A stretch of 64,000 bases of DNA, taken from contig NZ_JAHSTY010000001.1 of assembly GCF_019145355.1 (NCBI RefSeq), positions 3,410,001 to 3,474,000 of the forward strand, given 5' to 3'. Positions 24,103-32,771 of this stretch are shown here, one piece after another. The translations under genes and the position numbers were made by a program. The notes below the pieces were generated by a model. It searched no databases. It was not told the DNA's origin and was given only the letters and a program-made list of their open reading frames with translations. This stretch comes from Pseudomonas azadiae. Lineage in GTDB: Bacteria; Pseudomonadota; Gammaproteobacteria; Pseudomonadales; Pseudomonadaceae. Each line of letters starts with the position of its first letter. The first letter of the stretch is position 1.

Positions 24103-27042
24103 ATGAGCCTGCCAACACTGGCCGAACTGCCAGCCATTCTCTTGCCAAAAGCCCAGCGGGCCGAGCAGTCATTTCGTGACGCCGTGGCCGCGCTGGAAGA
24201 AGATAATGGACTTTCTAAGTGGACGTCGCAACGGTGGGCCGAGTTTGCCCGCGTGTGCGCCGCCAGTGATTTCGTCATTGAACAGAGCCTTCGTGACCCT
24301 TTGATGTTGCTTGAGCTGGTGGCCCGGGGCGAGCTTGATCGTGGCTTCGCACCCGGCGAGCTGTGCGGGCAGGTGGCTGGCGCCGTGCAACAAGCCGAAA
24401 CAGAAGATGAACTGGGTCGTGTGTTGCGTCGCCAGCGTACCCGCCAGCAAGTGCGGATTATCTGGCGCGACCTGACCCGTCAGGCAGACCTGGTGCAAAC
24501 CTGCCGCGATCTGTCCGACATGGCCGATGCCAGCATCGACCAGGCCTACCAGTGGCTGTACCAGCGCCACTGCGTGCAGTTCGGCACGCCTACCGGCCGG
24601 CGCAGCGGCGAGGCGCAGCACATGGTGATCCTCGGCATGGGCAAGCTCGGTGCGGTGGAGCTGAACCTGTCGTCGGATATCGACCTGATCTTCGCTTACC
24701 CCGAAGGCGGCGAGACGGTCGGCGTGAAACGGTCCCTGGACAACCAGGAGTTTTTTATCCGGCTTGGTCAAAAACTGATCAAGGCTCTTGACCCGATGAC
24801 CGTCGACGGCTTCGTGTTCCGCGTCGACATGCGCCTGCGCCCCTACGGTTCGGCCGGTGCGCTGGTGCTCAGCTTCAACGCGCTGGAGCAGTATTACCAG
24901 GACCAGGGCCGTGACTGGGAACGCTACGCCATGATCAAGGCGCGCGTGGTGGCGGGCGACCAAGTGGCGGGTGCGCAGTTGCTCGACATGCTGCGACCGT
25001 TCGTCTACCGCCGTTACCTGGACTTCTCTGCCATCGAAGCGCTGCGCACCATGAAGCAGTTGATCCAGCAGGAAGTGCGGCGCAAGGGCATGGCCGACAA
25101 TATCAAGCTGGGCTCGGGCGGCATCCGCGAAGTGGAATTTATCGCCCAGGCGTTCCAGTTGATCCACGGCGGCCGCGACCTGAGCCTGCAGCAGCGGCCG
25201 CTGCTTAAGGTGCTCGGCACCCTGGAAGGCCAGGGCTACCTGCCGCCGGCGGTGATTGCCGAACTGCGCAACGGTTATGAATTCCTGCGCTACACCGAGC
25301 ACGCGATCCAGGCGATTGCCGACCGCCAGACGCAAATGCTCCCGGACAGTCCGGAAGACCAGGCGCGCATTGCCTTTATGCTCGGGTTCGCCGACTGGGC
25401 CGCGTTCCACGAACGGCTGATGCACTGGCGCGGCCGGGTCGACTGGCATTTCCGCCAGGTGATCGCCGATCCGGATGAAGAAGAAGGCGAAGAAAGCGAA
25501 CTGGTCGTGGGCGGTGAGTGGTTGCCGCTGTGGGAAGAATCCCAGGATGACGAGGCGGCCTGCCGCCAACTGGCCGAAGGGGGGTTCACCGACGCAACTA
25601 AGGCCCTCAAGGCGTTGGCCGGCCTGCGCAACAGCCCGCAACTGCGTGCCATGCAGCGCCTGGGACGCGAACGCCTGGACGCATTTATCCCGCGTCTGCT
25701 CGCCCAGGCGGTCGAACACGCCAACCCCGATCTGGTGCTGGAACGCGTGCTGCCGCTGGTGGAAGCCGTCGCCCGGCGGTCCGCCTACCTGGTACTGCTC
25801 ACGGAAAACCCTGATGCTCTGCGCCGGCTTTTAACCCTATGCGCCGCCAGCCCGTGGATCGCCGAGCAGATCACGCGCTTTCCGCTGTTGCTCGACGAGC
25901 TGCTCAACGAAGGTCGTCTGTTCAAGCCACCCTTGGCGCCTGAGCTGGCGGCGGAGCTGCGCGAACGCCTCACGCGCATCCCCGAGGACGACCTCGAGCA
26001 GCAAATGGAAGCCTTGCGTCATTTCAAGCTGGCCCACCGCCTGCGCGTGGCGGCTTCGGAAATCGCCGGCAGCCTGGCGCTGATGAAAGTCAGCGACTAC
26101 CTCACCTGGCTTGCCGAAGCCATTCTCGAACAAGTGCTGGCCCTGGCCTGGCGCCAGACCGTTGCGCGGCATGGCGCGCCGCAACGGTTGGACGGCACCC
26201 TGTGTGATCCCGGGTTCATCATTGTCGGCTACGGAAAAGTCGGCGGGATCGAACTGGGGCATGGTTCGGACCTGGACCTGGTATTTATCCACGACGGCGA
26301 CCCACAGGCCGAAACCGATGGCGCCAAGCCGATTGACGGCGCGCAGTTCTTCACCCGTCTGGGCCAGCGCATCATTCACCTGCTGACCACCCAGACCAAC
26401 TCGGGTCAGTTGTACGAAGTCGACATGCGCCTGCGACCTTCCGGCGCCTCCGGGCTGTTGGTCAGTTCGCTCGGCGCGTTCGATCGCTATCAGCACAATG
26501 AAGCCTGGACCTGGGAACATCAGGCCCTGGTCCGTGCCCGGGTGCTGGTGGGCAGCCAGGATGTGGGCCGGGCGTTTGAGCACGTCCGCGCCAAAGTGCT
26601 GGGGCGGCAACGGGCCCTGGCGAAGCTGCGCCAGGAGGTCAGCGAGATGCGCGCCAAGATGCGTGACAACCTGGGGACCAAGGCCACGGCGGCCGGCACC
26701 GGCGCCAATGCCTTCGAAGCCACGGCGGCGTTCGACCTCAAGCAGGACGCCGGAGGTATCGTCGATATTGAATTTATGGTGCAATACGCGGCTTTGGCGT
26801 GGTCTGCGCAACATCCATCGCTGCTGCGCTACACCGACAATATCCGCATCCTGGAAGGCCTGGAGCAGGTGGGCTTGATGCCTGCCGCCGATGCCCATCT
26901 GCTGCGCGAGGTGTACAAGGCCTATCGGTCCGCCGCGCACCGCCAGGCCTTGCAGAACGAGGCGGGTACGGTGACAGGGGATCAGTTTGCCGATGAACGG
27001 CGGCAGGTGATGCGCATCTGGAAGGAACTGGGTTTAAATTGA
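24103..27042 (+). CDS. glnE: Glutamine synthetase adenylyltransferase/deadenylylase GlnE
   Basis: A 979-residue bifunctional enzyme that adenylylates or removes AMP from glutamine synthetase under PII control. Two nucleotidyltransferase domains are seen: the N-terminal one with LNLSSDIDLIFAYPE (about residue 185-200) and the C-terminal one with LGHGSDLDLVFIHDGD (about 720-735). Each supplies the paired metal-binding Asp residues. Length is as usual. AAGGAT upstream of the ATG at 24103 supports the start. Divergent from aceE. In PAO1 the next gene is ilvE as I remember it; here the next gene is waaF. Confidence 0.97.
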   Translation: MSLPTLAELPAILLPKAQRAEQSFRDAVAALEEDNGLSKWTSQRWAEFARVCAASDFVIEQSLRDPLMLLELVARGELDRGFAPGELCGQVAGAVQQAETEDELGRVLRRQRTRQQVRIIWRDLTRQADLVQTCRDLSDMADASIDQAYQWLYQRHCVQFGTPTGRRSGEAQHMVILGMGKLGAVELNLSSDIDLIFAYPEGGETVGVKRSLDNQEFFIRLGQKLIKALDPMTVDGFVFRVDMRLRPYGSAGALVLSFNALEQYYQDQGRDWERYAMIKARVVAGDQVAGAQLLDMLRPFVYRRYLDFSAIEALRTMKQLIQQEVRRKGMADNIKLGSGGIREVEFIAQAFQLIHGGRDLSLQQRPLLKVLGTLEGQGYLPPAVIAELRNGYEFLRYTEHAIQAIADRQTQMLPDSPEDQARIAFMLGFADWAAFHERLMHWRGRVDWHFRQVIADPDEEEGEESELVVGGEWLPLWEESQDDEAACRQLAEGGFTDATKALKALAGLRNSPQLRAMQRLGRERLDAFIPRLLAQAVEHANPDLVLERVLPLVEAVARRSAYLVLLTENPDALRRLLTLCAASPWIAEQITRFPLLLDELLNEGRLFKPPLAPELAAELRERLTRIPEDDLEQQMEALRHFKLAHRLRVAASEIAGSLALMKVSDYLTWLAEAILEQVLALAWRQTVARHGAPQRLDGTLCDPGFIIVGYGKVGGIELGHGSDLDLVFIHDGDPQAETDGAKPIDGAQFFTRLGQRIIHLLTTQTNSGQLYEVDMRLRPSGASGLLVSSLGAFDRYQHNEAWTWEHQALVRARVLVGSQDVGRAFEHVRAKVLGRQRALAKLRQEVSEMRAKMRDNLGTKATAAGTGANAFEATAAFDLKQDAGGIVDIEFMVQYAALAWSAQHPSLLRYTDNIRILEGLEQVGLMPAADAHLLREVYKAYRSAAHRQALQNEAGTVTGDQFADERRQVMRIWKELGLN

Positions 27043-27054
27043 AACGCGATTAAA

Positions 27055-27176
27055 TGTGGGAGCGGGCTTGTGTGGGAGCTGGCTTGCCTGCGATTGCATC
27101 ACCTCGGTATGACAGATACTCCGAGGCGTCTGCATCGCGGGCAAGCCCGGCTCCCACACAAGCCCGCTCCCGCACA
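27055..27176. repeat. Nested REPIN between glnE and waaF
   Basis: An outer pair (TGTGGGAGCGGGCTTGTG at 27055 and its inverse ending at 27176) encloses an inner pair (GTGGGAGCTGGCTTGCCTGC and inverse). Two different REP core variants are therefore stacked: AGCGGGCTTG outside and AGCTGGCTTGCC inside. Confidence 0.9.
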
Positions 27177-27219
27177 AAGCTGTTACCGGGCCAACCGCGA
27201 CCTACAGTAATCATCGAGG

Positions 27220-27241
27220 CGGGGAGGCATAAGCCTCCCCG
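27220..27241. repeat. Perfect short hairpin upstream of waaF
   Basis: CGGGGAGGC pairs with GCCTCCCCG around ATAA. It has no following T run, so it is not a classical terminator; it ends 19 bp before the waaF ATG and may be a leader stem-loop or the remains of a terminator of a lost upstream gene. Confidence 0.55.
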
Positions 27242-27260
27242 TATCGTTTGTGGAAACTAC

Positions 27261-28295
27261 ATGAATATTCTGATCGTTGGGCCCAGTTGGGTCGGTGACA
27301 TGGTAATGGCGCAGACACTGTTTCAGTGCCTGCGCATGCGCTATCCGGATTGCCAGATCGACGTGCTCGCCCCCGAGTGGAGCCGACCGATCCTTGAGCG
27401 CATGCCCGAAGTTCGCCAGGCCTTGAGCTTCCCGCTCGGCCACGGTGCCCTCGAGCTGGCGACCCGCCGGCGCATCGGCAAATCCCTGGCCGGCCAGTAC
27501 GACCAGGCGATCCTGTTGCCCAATTCCCTCAAGTCGGCGCTGGTGCCGTATTTTGCCGGCATCCCCAAGCGCACCGGCTGGCGTGGCGAGTTCCGCTACG
27601 TGCTGCTCAATGACGTGCGCACGCTGGACAAAAGCCGTTACCCACTGATGATCGAGCGCTTCATGGCCCTGGCCTATGAGCCGGGCGCCGAGTTGCCCAA
27701 GCCATATCCGCGCCCGAGCCTGCGGATCGACCCGGTCAGCCGCGACGCCGCGCTGGCCAAGTTTGGCCTGGCGCTGGATCGTCCGGTGCTGGCGCTGTGC
27801 CCGGGGGCTGAGTTTGGCGAGTCCAAACGTTGGCCGGCGGAGCACTACGCCCTGGTGGCCGAGGCCAGAATCCGCGAAGGCTGGCAGGTGTGGTTGTTTG
27901 GTTCGAAAAAAGACCATCCGGTGGGTGAAGAGATTCGCCAGCGCCTGATTCCCGGCCTGCGCGAAGAAGCGGTCAACCTCAGCGGCGACACCTCGCTCGC
28001 CGAGGCCATCGACCTGCTGTCCTGTGCCGATTCGGTGGTGTCCAACGACTCCGGCCTGATGCATGTCGCCGCCGCGCTGAACCGCCCATTGGTTGCCGTA
28101 TATGGCTCGACGTCGCCTGGGTTCACGCCGCCATTGGCCGATCAGGTCGAAGTGGTGCGCCTGGGCCTGGATTGCAGCCCGTGTTTCGATCGCACCTGCC
28201 GGTTCGGTCACTACAACTGCATGCGCCAGTTGTTGCCGCAGCCGGTGAACGAAGCCTTGCAGCGGTTGCAGGGCTCTGTGGTCGAGGTCCGTTAG
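27261..28295 (+). CDS. waaF: ADP-heptose:LPS heptosyltransferase II
   Basis: A 344-residue GT9-family enzyme on the cytoplasmic face of the inner membrane, adding the second L-glycero-D-manno-heptose to the LPS inner core. The N-terminal MNILIVGPSWVGDMVMAQTL and the C-terminal NDSGLMHVAAAL with GSTSPGFTPP are diagnostic. The start is the ATG at 27261, where the family begins, with GGA 8 nt upstream. It opens a run of seven overlapping LPS core genes, and waaC follows after one nucleotide. Confidence 0.96.
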   Translation: MNILIVGPSWVGDMVMAQTLFQCLRMRYPDCQIDVLAPEWSRPILERMPEVRQALSFPLGHGALELATRRRIGKSLAGQYDQAILLPNSLKSALVPYFAGIPKRTGWRGEFRYVLLNDVRTLDKSRYPLMIERFMALAYEPGAELPKPYPRPSLRIDPVSRDAALAKFGLALDRPVLALCPGAEFGESKRWPAEHYALVAEARIREGWQVWLFGSKKDHPVGEEIRQRLIPGLREEAVNLSGDTSLAEAIDLLSCADSVVSNDSGLMHVAAALNRPLVAVYGSTSPGFTPPLADQVEVVRLGLDCSPCFDRTCRFGHYNCMRQLLPQPVNEALQRLQGSVVEVR

Positions 28296-28296
28296 T

Positions 28297-29358
28297 TTGC
28301 GCGTCCTGGTAATCAAGACCTCATCCCTGGGCGACGTGATCCATGCCTTGCCGGCACTGACCGACGCGGCCCGGGCGATCCCCGGCATTCAATTCGACTG
28401 GGTGGTGGAAGAGGGCTTCGCCGAAATTCCCACCTGGCACCCGGCGGTGGACAAGGTGATCCCGGTGGCGATCCGGCGCTGGCGCAAAAACCTCTGGCAA
28501 ACCCTCAAGAGCGGCGAGTGGCGACGCTTCAAGCAGCGCATCCAGTCGACCAAATACGACTTGGTGATCGATGCCCAGGGCCTGCTCAAAAGCGCCTGGC
28601 TGACCCGTTACGTGCGTGCCCCCGTCGCCGGTTTTGACAAACAGTCGGCGCGTGAACCGATCGCCGCGCGTTTCTACTCGCGGCGCCTGGCCGTGGCGCG
28701 CGGGCAGCATGCGGTGGAGCGCTTGCGCCAATTGTTCGCCGTGGCGCTGGGTTATGACTTGCCCAAAGGCCTGGGCGACTACGGCCTGAGCGTCGACAAG
28801 CTGCTGGGCCTGCCGCCGAAAAAGCCCTTCGTGCTGCTGCTGCACGGCACCACCTGGGACACCAAACATTGGCCCGAAGCCTACTGGCGCGAGCTGGCCG
28901 AACGCATGGGACGCCTGGGCGTGGAGGTGAAACTGCCGTGGGGCAATGCCGACGAAAAAGCCCGCGCCGAACGCCTGGCCCAAGGCCTGCCGCATGCCGA
29001 AGTGCTGCCCAAGCTGAACCTGGCCGGTGTCGCCCGTGTATTGGCCGGCGCCCGCGCCTGCGTGGCGGTGGATACCGGTCTTGGCCACTTGGCCGCGGCG
29101 CTGGACGTGCCGACCATTTCCCTGTTCGGCCCCACCAACCCCGGCCTCACCGGCGCCTACGGCAAGGGCCAGATCCACCTGGCCAGCGACTGGCCTTGCG
29201 CGCCGTGTCTGCAAAAACACTGTACCTATCAACCGACGGCCGACGACCTGCGTCGGTTCGACGTCAAGCGCGAGTCGCCCCTGTGCTTCACGCGCCTGAA
29301 CCCTGAGCGTGTGGCAAGCCGACTGAGCACGTTGTTACTGGCTGAGGAGCTGCACTGA
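28297..29358 (+). CDS. waaC: LPS heptosyltransferase I
   Basis: A 353-residue GT9 enzyme adding the first heptose to Kdo2-lipid A. It begins with a TTG codon (28297-28299) one nucleotide after the waaF stop, giving MRVLVIKTSSLGDVIHALPA, the canonical start. VDTGLGHLAAAL and GPTNPGLTG near the C-terminus form the nucleotide-sugar site. The rare start with tight spacing suggests translation coupled to waaF. Its stop overlaps the waaG start by one base. Confidence 0.96.
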   Translation: MRVLVIKTSSLGDVIHALPALTDAARAIPGIQFDWVVEEGFAEIPTWHPAVDKVIPVAIRRWRKNLWQTLKSGEWRRFKQRIQSTKYDLVIDAQGLLKSAWLTRYVRAPVAGFDKQSAREPIAARFYSRRLAVARGQHAVERLRQLFAVALGYDLPKGLGDYGLSVDKLLGLPPKKPFVLLLHGTTWDTKHWPEAYWRELAERMGRLGVEVKLPWGNADEKARAERLAQGLPHAEVLPKLNLAGVARVLAGARACVAVDTGLGHLAAALDVPTISLFGPTNPGLTGAYGKGQIHLASDWPCAPCLQKHCTYQPTADDLRRFDVKRESPLCFTRLNPERVASRLSTLLLAEELH

Positions 29359-30482
29359 TGCAACTGGCTTTTGTGTTGTACAAATACTTTCCCTTCGGTG
29401 GCCTGCAGCGTGACTTCATGCGCATCGCCCTGGAGTGCCAGCAGCGCGGTCACCGGATTCGTGTCTATACGCTGATCTGGGAAGGCGACATCCCGCCCGG
29501 CTTCGAAGTGCTGGTGGCGCCGGTCAAGGCGTTCTTCAACCACCGGCGCAACGAGAAACTCAGCGCCTGGATGCAAGCCGACCTGGCCAAGCGCCCGGTG
29601 GACCGCCTGATCGGCTTCAACAAAATGCCCGGCCTGGACGTGTACTACGCCGCCGACGGTTGCTTTGAAGACAAGGCCCAGAACCTGCGCCACTCGCTGT
29701 ACAAAAGCTTTGGCCGCTATCGCCACTTTGCCGAGTACGAGCGCGCGGTGTTCGCCAAGGACGCCAAGACCGAAATCCTGATGATCTCCCAAGTGCAGCA
29801 GCCGTTGTTCATCAAGCACTACGACACACCGCTGCAACGCTTTCACCTGCTCCCGCCAGGCATTGCCCAGGACCGTCGCGCGCCGCCGAATGCGGCCGAG
29901 ATTCGCCAGGGTTTCCGCAAGGAATTCAACCTCGGCGATGACGACCTGCTGCTGGTGCAAATCGGCTCCGGCTTCAAGACCAAAGGCGTCGACCGCAGCC
30001 TGAAAGCCGTGGCGGCATTACCGGCGGAACTCAAGAAACGCACACGCCTGTTTGTAATCGGCCAGGACGACCCCAAGGTATTCCAATTGCAAAGCGCCAC
30101 GCTGGGCCTGGGGGATAACGTGCAGTTCCTTAAGGGCCGCAGCGATATCCCGCGTTTCCTGTTGGGCGCCGACCTGTTGATCCACCCGGCGTATAACGAA
30201 AACACCGGTACCGTATTGCTCGAGGCCCTGGTGGCCGGTTTGCCGGTGCTGGTCTCGGCCGTGTGTGGTTATGCCCATTACATTGCCGAGGCCGACAGTG
30301 GCCTGGTGCTGGATGAGCCGTTCGAACAAACGCAGCTCAACGCGTACCTGGCGAATATGCTCACCGACACTGCACAGCGCGCGGCCTGGAGCCGCAATGG
30401 GTTGGCCTTCGCCGAGACGGCCGACCTCTACAGCATGCCGCAGCACGCGGCGGATGTGATTCTGGCGGAGCCAAAACGATGA
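29358..30482 (+). CDS. waaG: LPS core glucosyltransferase WaaG
   Basis: A 374-residue GT4 (GT-B fold) enzyme transferring a hexose to heptose II of the core (galactosamine/glucose-type step in Pseudomonas). The N-terminal FVLYKYFPFGGLQRD and the C-terminal NENTGTVLLEALVAGLPVLVS with the E-x7-E motif are typical. It overlaps waaC by 1 nt and waaP by 4 nt. The exact donor sugar cannot be read from the sequence. Confidence 0.94.
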   Translation: MQLAFVLYKYFPFGGLQRDFMRIALECQQRGHRIRVYTLIWEGDIPPGFEVLVAPVKAFFNHRRNEKLSAWMQADLAKRPVDRLIGFNKMPGLDVYYAADGCFEDKAQNLRHSLYKSFGRYRHFAEYERAVFAKDAKTEILMISQVQQPLFIKHYDTPLQRFHLLPPGIAQDRRAPPNAAEIRQGFRKEFNLGDDDLLLVQIGSGFKTKGVDRSLKAVAALPAELKKRTRLFVIGQDDPKVFQLQSATLGLGDNVQFLKGRSDIPRFLLGADLLIHPAYNENTGTVLLEALVAGLPVLVSAVCGYAHYIAEADSGLVLDEPFEQTQLNAYLANMLTDTAQRAAWSRNGLAFAETADLYSMPQHAADVILAEPKR

Positions 30483-31285
30483 AGTTGATTCTTGCCGAAC
30501 CGTTCAAGACGTTATGGGCCGGGCTTGATGCCTTTGCCGAAGTCGAGAAACTGCAAGGCCAGGTATTCCGTGAGCTGGCGGCGCGTCGCACATTGCGCAC
30601 CGAGGTCGATGGCCGCCCGTATTTCGTGAAAATCCACCGCGGCATCGGTTGGGCGGAAATCTTCAAGAACCTGGTCACCGCCAAGTTGCCGGTGCTGGGT
30701 GCCGGCCTGGAGTGGGATGCCATCCACCGCTTGCAGGAACTGGGCGTGCCCACCATGACCGGCGTGGCCTTCGGCGAAAAGGGCAGCAACCCGGCGGACC
30801 AGCACTCGTTCATCATCACCGAAGAACTGGCGCCGACCATCAGCCTGGAAGACCTGACCGTCAACTGGGCGGCCGAACCGCCTGCGCCCGCGCTGCGCCA
30901 TGCGCTCACCGCGGAGTTGGCGCGTATGGTCGGCGACATGCACCGAGGTGGCGTGAACCACCGCGATTGCTACCTGTGCCACTTCCTGCTGGACATCGCC
31001 AAGCCCATCAACGCCAGCGACATCAAGCTGTCGGTGATTGACTTGCACCGTGCCCAGTTGCGCGCCCGTTTGCCGCTGCGCTGGCGCGACAAGGACCTGT
31101 CGGCGCTGTATTACTCGGCGCTGGATATCGGCGTGACCCGTCGCGACAAACTGCGCTTTCTCAAGGGCTACTTCCGCCAGCCGCTGCGTCAGATCCTGGC
31201 CGAGCAGTCGGCGTCGTTGAGCCTGATGCAACGCAAGGCCGACAAGCTCTATGCGCGCAAGCAACGCTACGGGGATGCGATCTGA
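30479..31285 (+). CDS. waaP: LPS core heptose (I) kinase WaaP
   Basis: A 268-residue kinase phosphorylating heptose of the inner core, essential for outer-membrane integrity in P. aeruginosa. The ATP lysine is Lys51 (YFVKIH), the catalytic loop is HRDCYLCHF with Asp163, and the metal-binding Asp is in SVIDLHRAQ. It starts within the waaG stop (ATGA). It is the best-conserved of several kinase-like genes in this cluster. Confidence 0.95.
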   Translation: MKLILAEPFKTLWAGLDAFAEVEKLQGQVFRELAARRTLRTEVDGRPYFVKIHRGIGWAEIFKNLVTAKLPVLGAGLEWDAIHRLQELGVPTMTGVAFGEKGSNPADQHSFIITEELAPTISLEDLTVNWAAEPPAPALRHALTAELARMVGDMHRGGVNHRDCYLCHFLLDIAKPINASDIKLSVIDLHRAQLRARLPLRWRDKDLSALYYSALDIGVTRRDKLRFLKGYFRQPLRQILAEQSASLSLMQRKADKLYARKQRYGDAI

Positions 31286-32019
31286 TGGCGGGTTGGATCC
31301 TGGAACCTGCGTACGCGAACCTGGCGGATGATTTTGGCAGCCTTGAAGCGGTGTTCGCCCTGCAAGGCGAGCGGCTGACCCGCGACCCGCTGTCGGAAGT
31401 GATCCGCGTGGAGCGCGGCGGGGTCAATTACTACGTCAAGCGCTACGTCGGCGCCGGCAAGGGCTTGCGGCGTTACCTGGGCAAGCCGCGGGTCAAGTCC
31501 GAATGGCAGAACCTCAAGCGGTTTGCCAAGTGGGGCATTCCCACGGCTGATGTGGTTGCCTGGGGCCTGGAGCGCAAGGGCCTGGCCTACGACCGTGGCG
31601 CCATGATCACCCGCGAATTGCCCAGAACAGAGGACCTTTCGGTGCTGGCCGAGCGTCACGATGCACGCCTGCGCGACCCCAAGTGGGTCAATGCGGTGAG
31701 CCGCCAGCTCGCCGAATATACCCGCACGATGCACGATCATCGCTTTACCCATAACGACTTGAAGTGGCGCAACCTGCTGATCGACGATCAGGCGACGCTG
31801 TACCTGATCGATTGCCCCAATGGCGATTTCTGGCGCGGTTTCTGGCTCAAGTACCGCATCACCAAAGACCTGGCCTGCCTGGACAAGGTGGCCAAGTATC
31901 ACTTGTCCGCCACCCAGCGCCTGCGTTTCTACATGCAGTACCGTCAGCGCCGGCACCTCAGTGCCGCAGACAAACAGCGTATTCGCCATGTGGTGAAGTT
32001 TTTCGAGGGACGTGAATGA
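31285..32019 (+). CDS. LPS core kinase, Kdo/WaaP family
   Basis: A 244-residue eukaryotic-like kinase fold protein, the counterpart of PA5008 by position. The ATP-binding lysine is in YYVKRYVG. The catalytic loop FTHNDLKWRNLLID has the expected Asp and Asn, and LIDCPNGDF supplies the metal-binding Asp. It probably phosphorylates a core heptose. One-base overlap with waaP and 4-nt overlap with the next gene indicate one transcript. The exact acceptor site is not known from sequence. Confidence 0.86.
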   Translation: MAGWILEPAYANLADDFGSLEAVFALQGERLTRDPLSEVIRVERGGVNYYVKRYVGAGKGLRRYLGKPRVKSEWQNLKRFAKWGIPTADVVAWGLERKGLAYDRGAMITRELPRTEDLSVLAERHDARLRDPKWVNAVSRQLAEYTRTMHDHRFTHNDLKWRNLLIDDQATLYLIDCPNGDFWRGFWLKYRITKDLACLDKVAKYHLSATQRLRFYMQYRQRRHLSAADKQRIRHVVKFFEGRE

Positions 32020-32771
32020 GTGATGATTTCCTGGCGTCTGAAGACCGTGCGCTGCTGGAGCGCAACGGCCTGGCGACGTTCGACGCCCTGTGGGCCAAGC
32101 AACTGGATGCGGTGGATGAGCCCAATACCAGTCGCGGCGGCTGGAGCAGCGTGTTTCGCCTGGAGCTGGACGGCCACGGTTACTACCTCAAGCGCCAGAG
32201 CAATTACCTGACGCGCAGCCTGCACCGTCCTTTTGGCGAGCCGAGCTTCTCCCGCGAATTTCGCAACATCAGCCGTTATCGCAAACTCGGTGTCCCGGCG
32301 TTGCAAGCGGCGTTCTACGGCAAGCGCAAAGTCGCGGGTGAACACCGCGCGATGCTGCTGACGCGCGCGCTGGACGGCTGGAACGACCTGGATTCGCTGT
32401 TGGAGCAATGGCCTTCGCTGAGCGATGCCCAGCACCGTGCGATCCTGCTGGCCTGCGGTCAACTTGCGCAACGGCTGCACAGCGTCGGCCAAGTGCATGG
32501 CTGTTTTTACCCCAAGCATATTTTCCTGCAGGCGACCGGCGACGGTTATGCCGCGCAGTTGATCGACCTGGAAAAAACTCGCCCGCTGCTGTTCGGCTGG
32601 CGGGATCGGGTCAAGGATCTGGAGCCGTTGTTGCGTCGCGCGCCCCAATGGTCCGATGCGCAGGTGCGCCAACTCTTGGCGGCGTATCTGCAGCAGCCTG
32701 CGGACGGTACGCTGGTCGACACCTGGTTCCAGCGCCTGAACGCCCGTCGTAGCCACAAGGAGAACCGTTGA
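32016..32771 (+). CDS. LPS kinase-like protein lacking the catalytic aspartate
   Basis: 251 residues with a WaaP/InaA-like fold. The ATP lysine (Lys60, YYLKRQ) and metal-site Asp184 (QLIDLEK) are present. The catalytic loop reads HGCFYPKH (161-168), where WaaP has HRDCYLCH; the catalytic Asp is replaced by Cys163. It may be inactive, use a different mechanism, or act as a partner of the neighbouring kinases. It overlaps both neighbours and clearly belongs to the operon, and the family is conserved in PAO1 (about PA5007). Confidence 0.82.
   Translation: MSDDFLASEDRALLERNGLATFDALWAKQLDAVDEPNTSRGGWSSVFRLELDGHGYYLKRQSNYLTRSLHRPFGEPSFSREFRNISRYRKLGVPALQAAFYGKRKVAGEHRAMLLTRALDGWNDLDSLLEQWPSLSDAQHRAILLACGQLAQRLHSVGQVHGCFYPKHIFLQATGDGYAAQLIDLEKTRPLLFGWRDRVKDLEPLLRRAPQWSDAQVRQLLAAYLQQPADGTLVDTWFQRLNARRSHKENR

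Noticed and set aside
27220..27241. Rho-independent terminator before waaF
   Set aside because: The hairpin is perfect but is followed by TATCGTTTG rather than a T run.
27054..27260. A longer N-terminus for waaF
   Set aside because: It would translate the REPIN; the canonical MNILIVGPSW start is at 27261.
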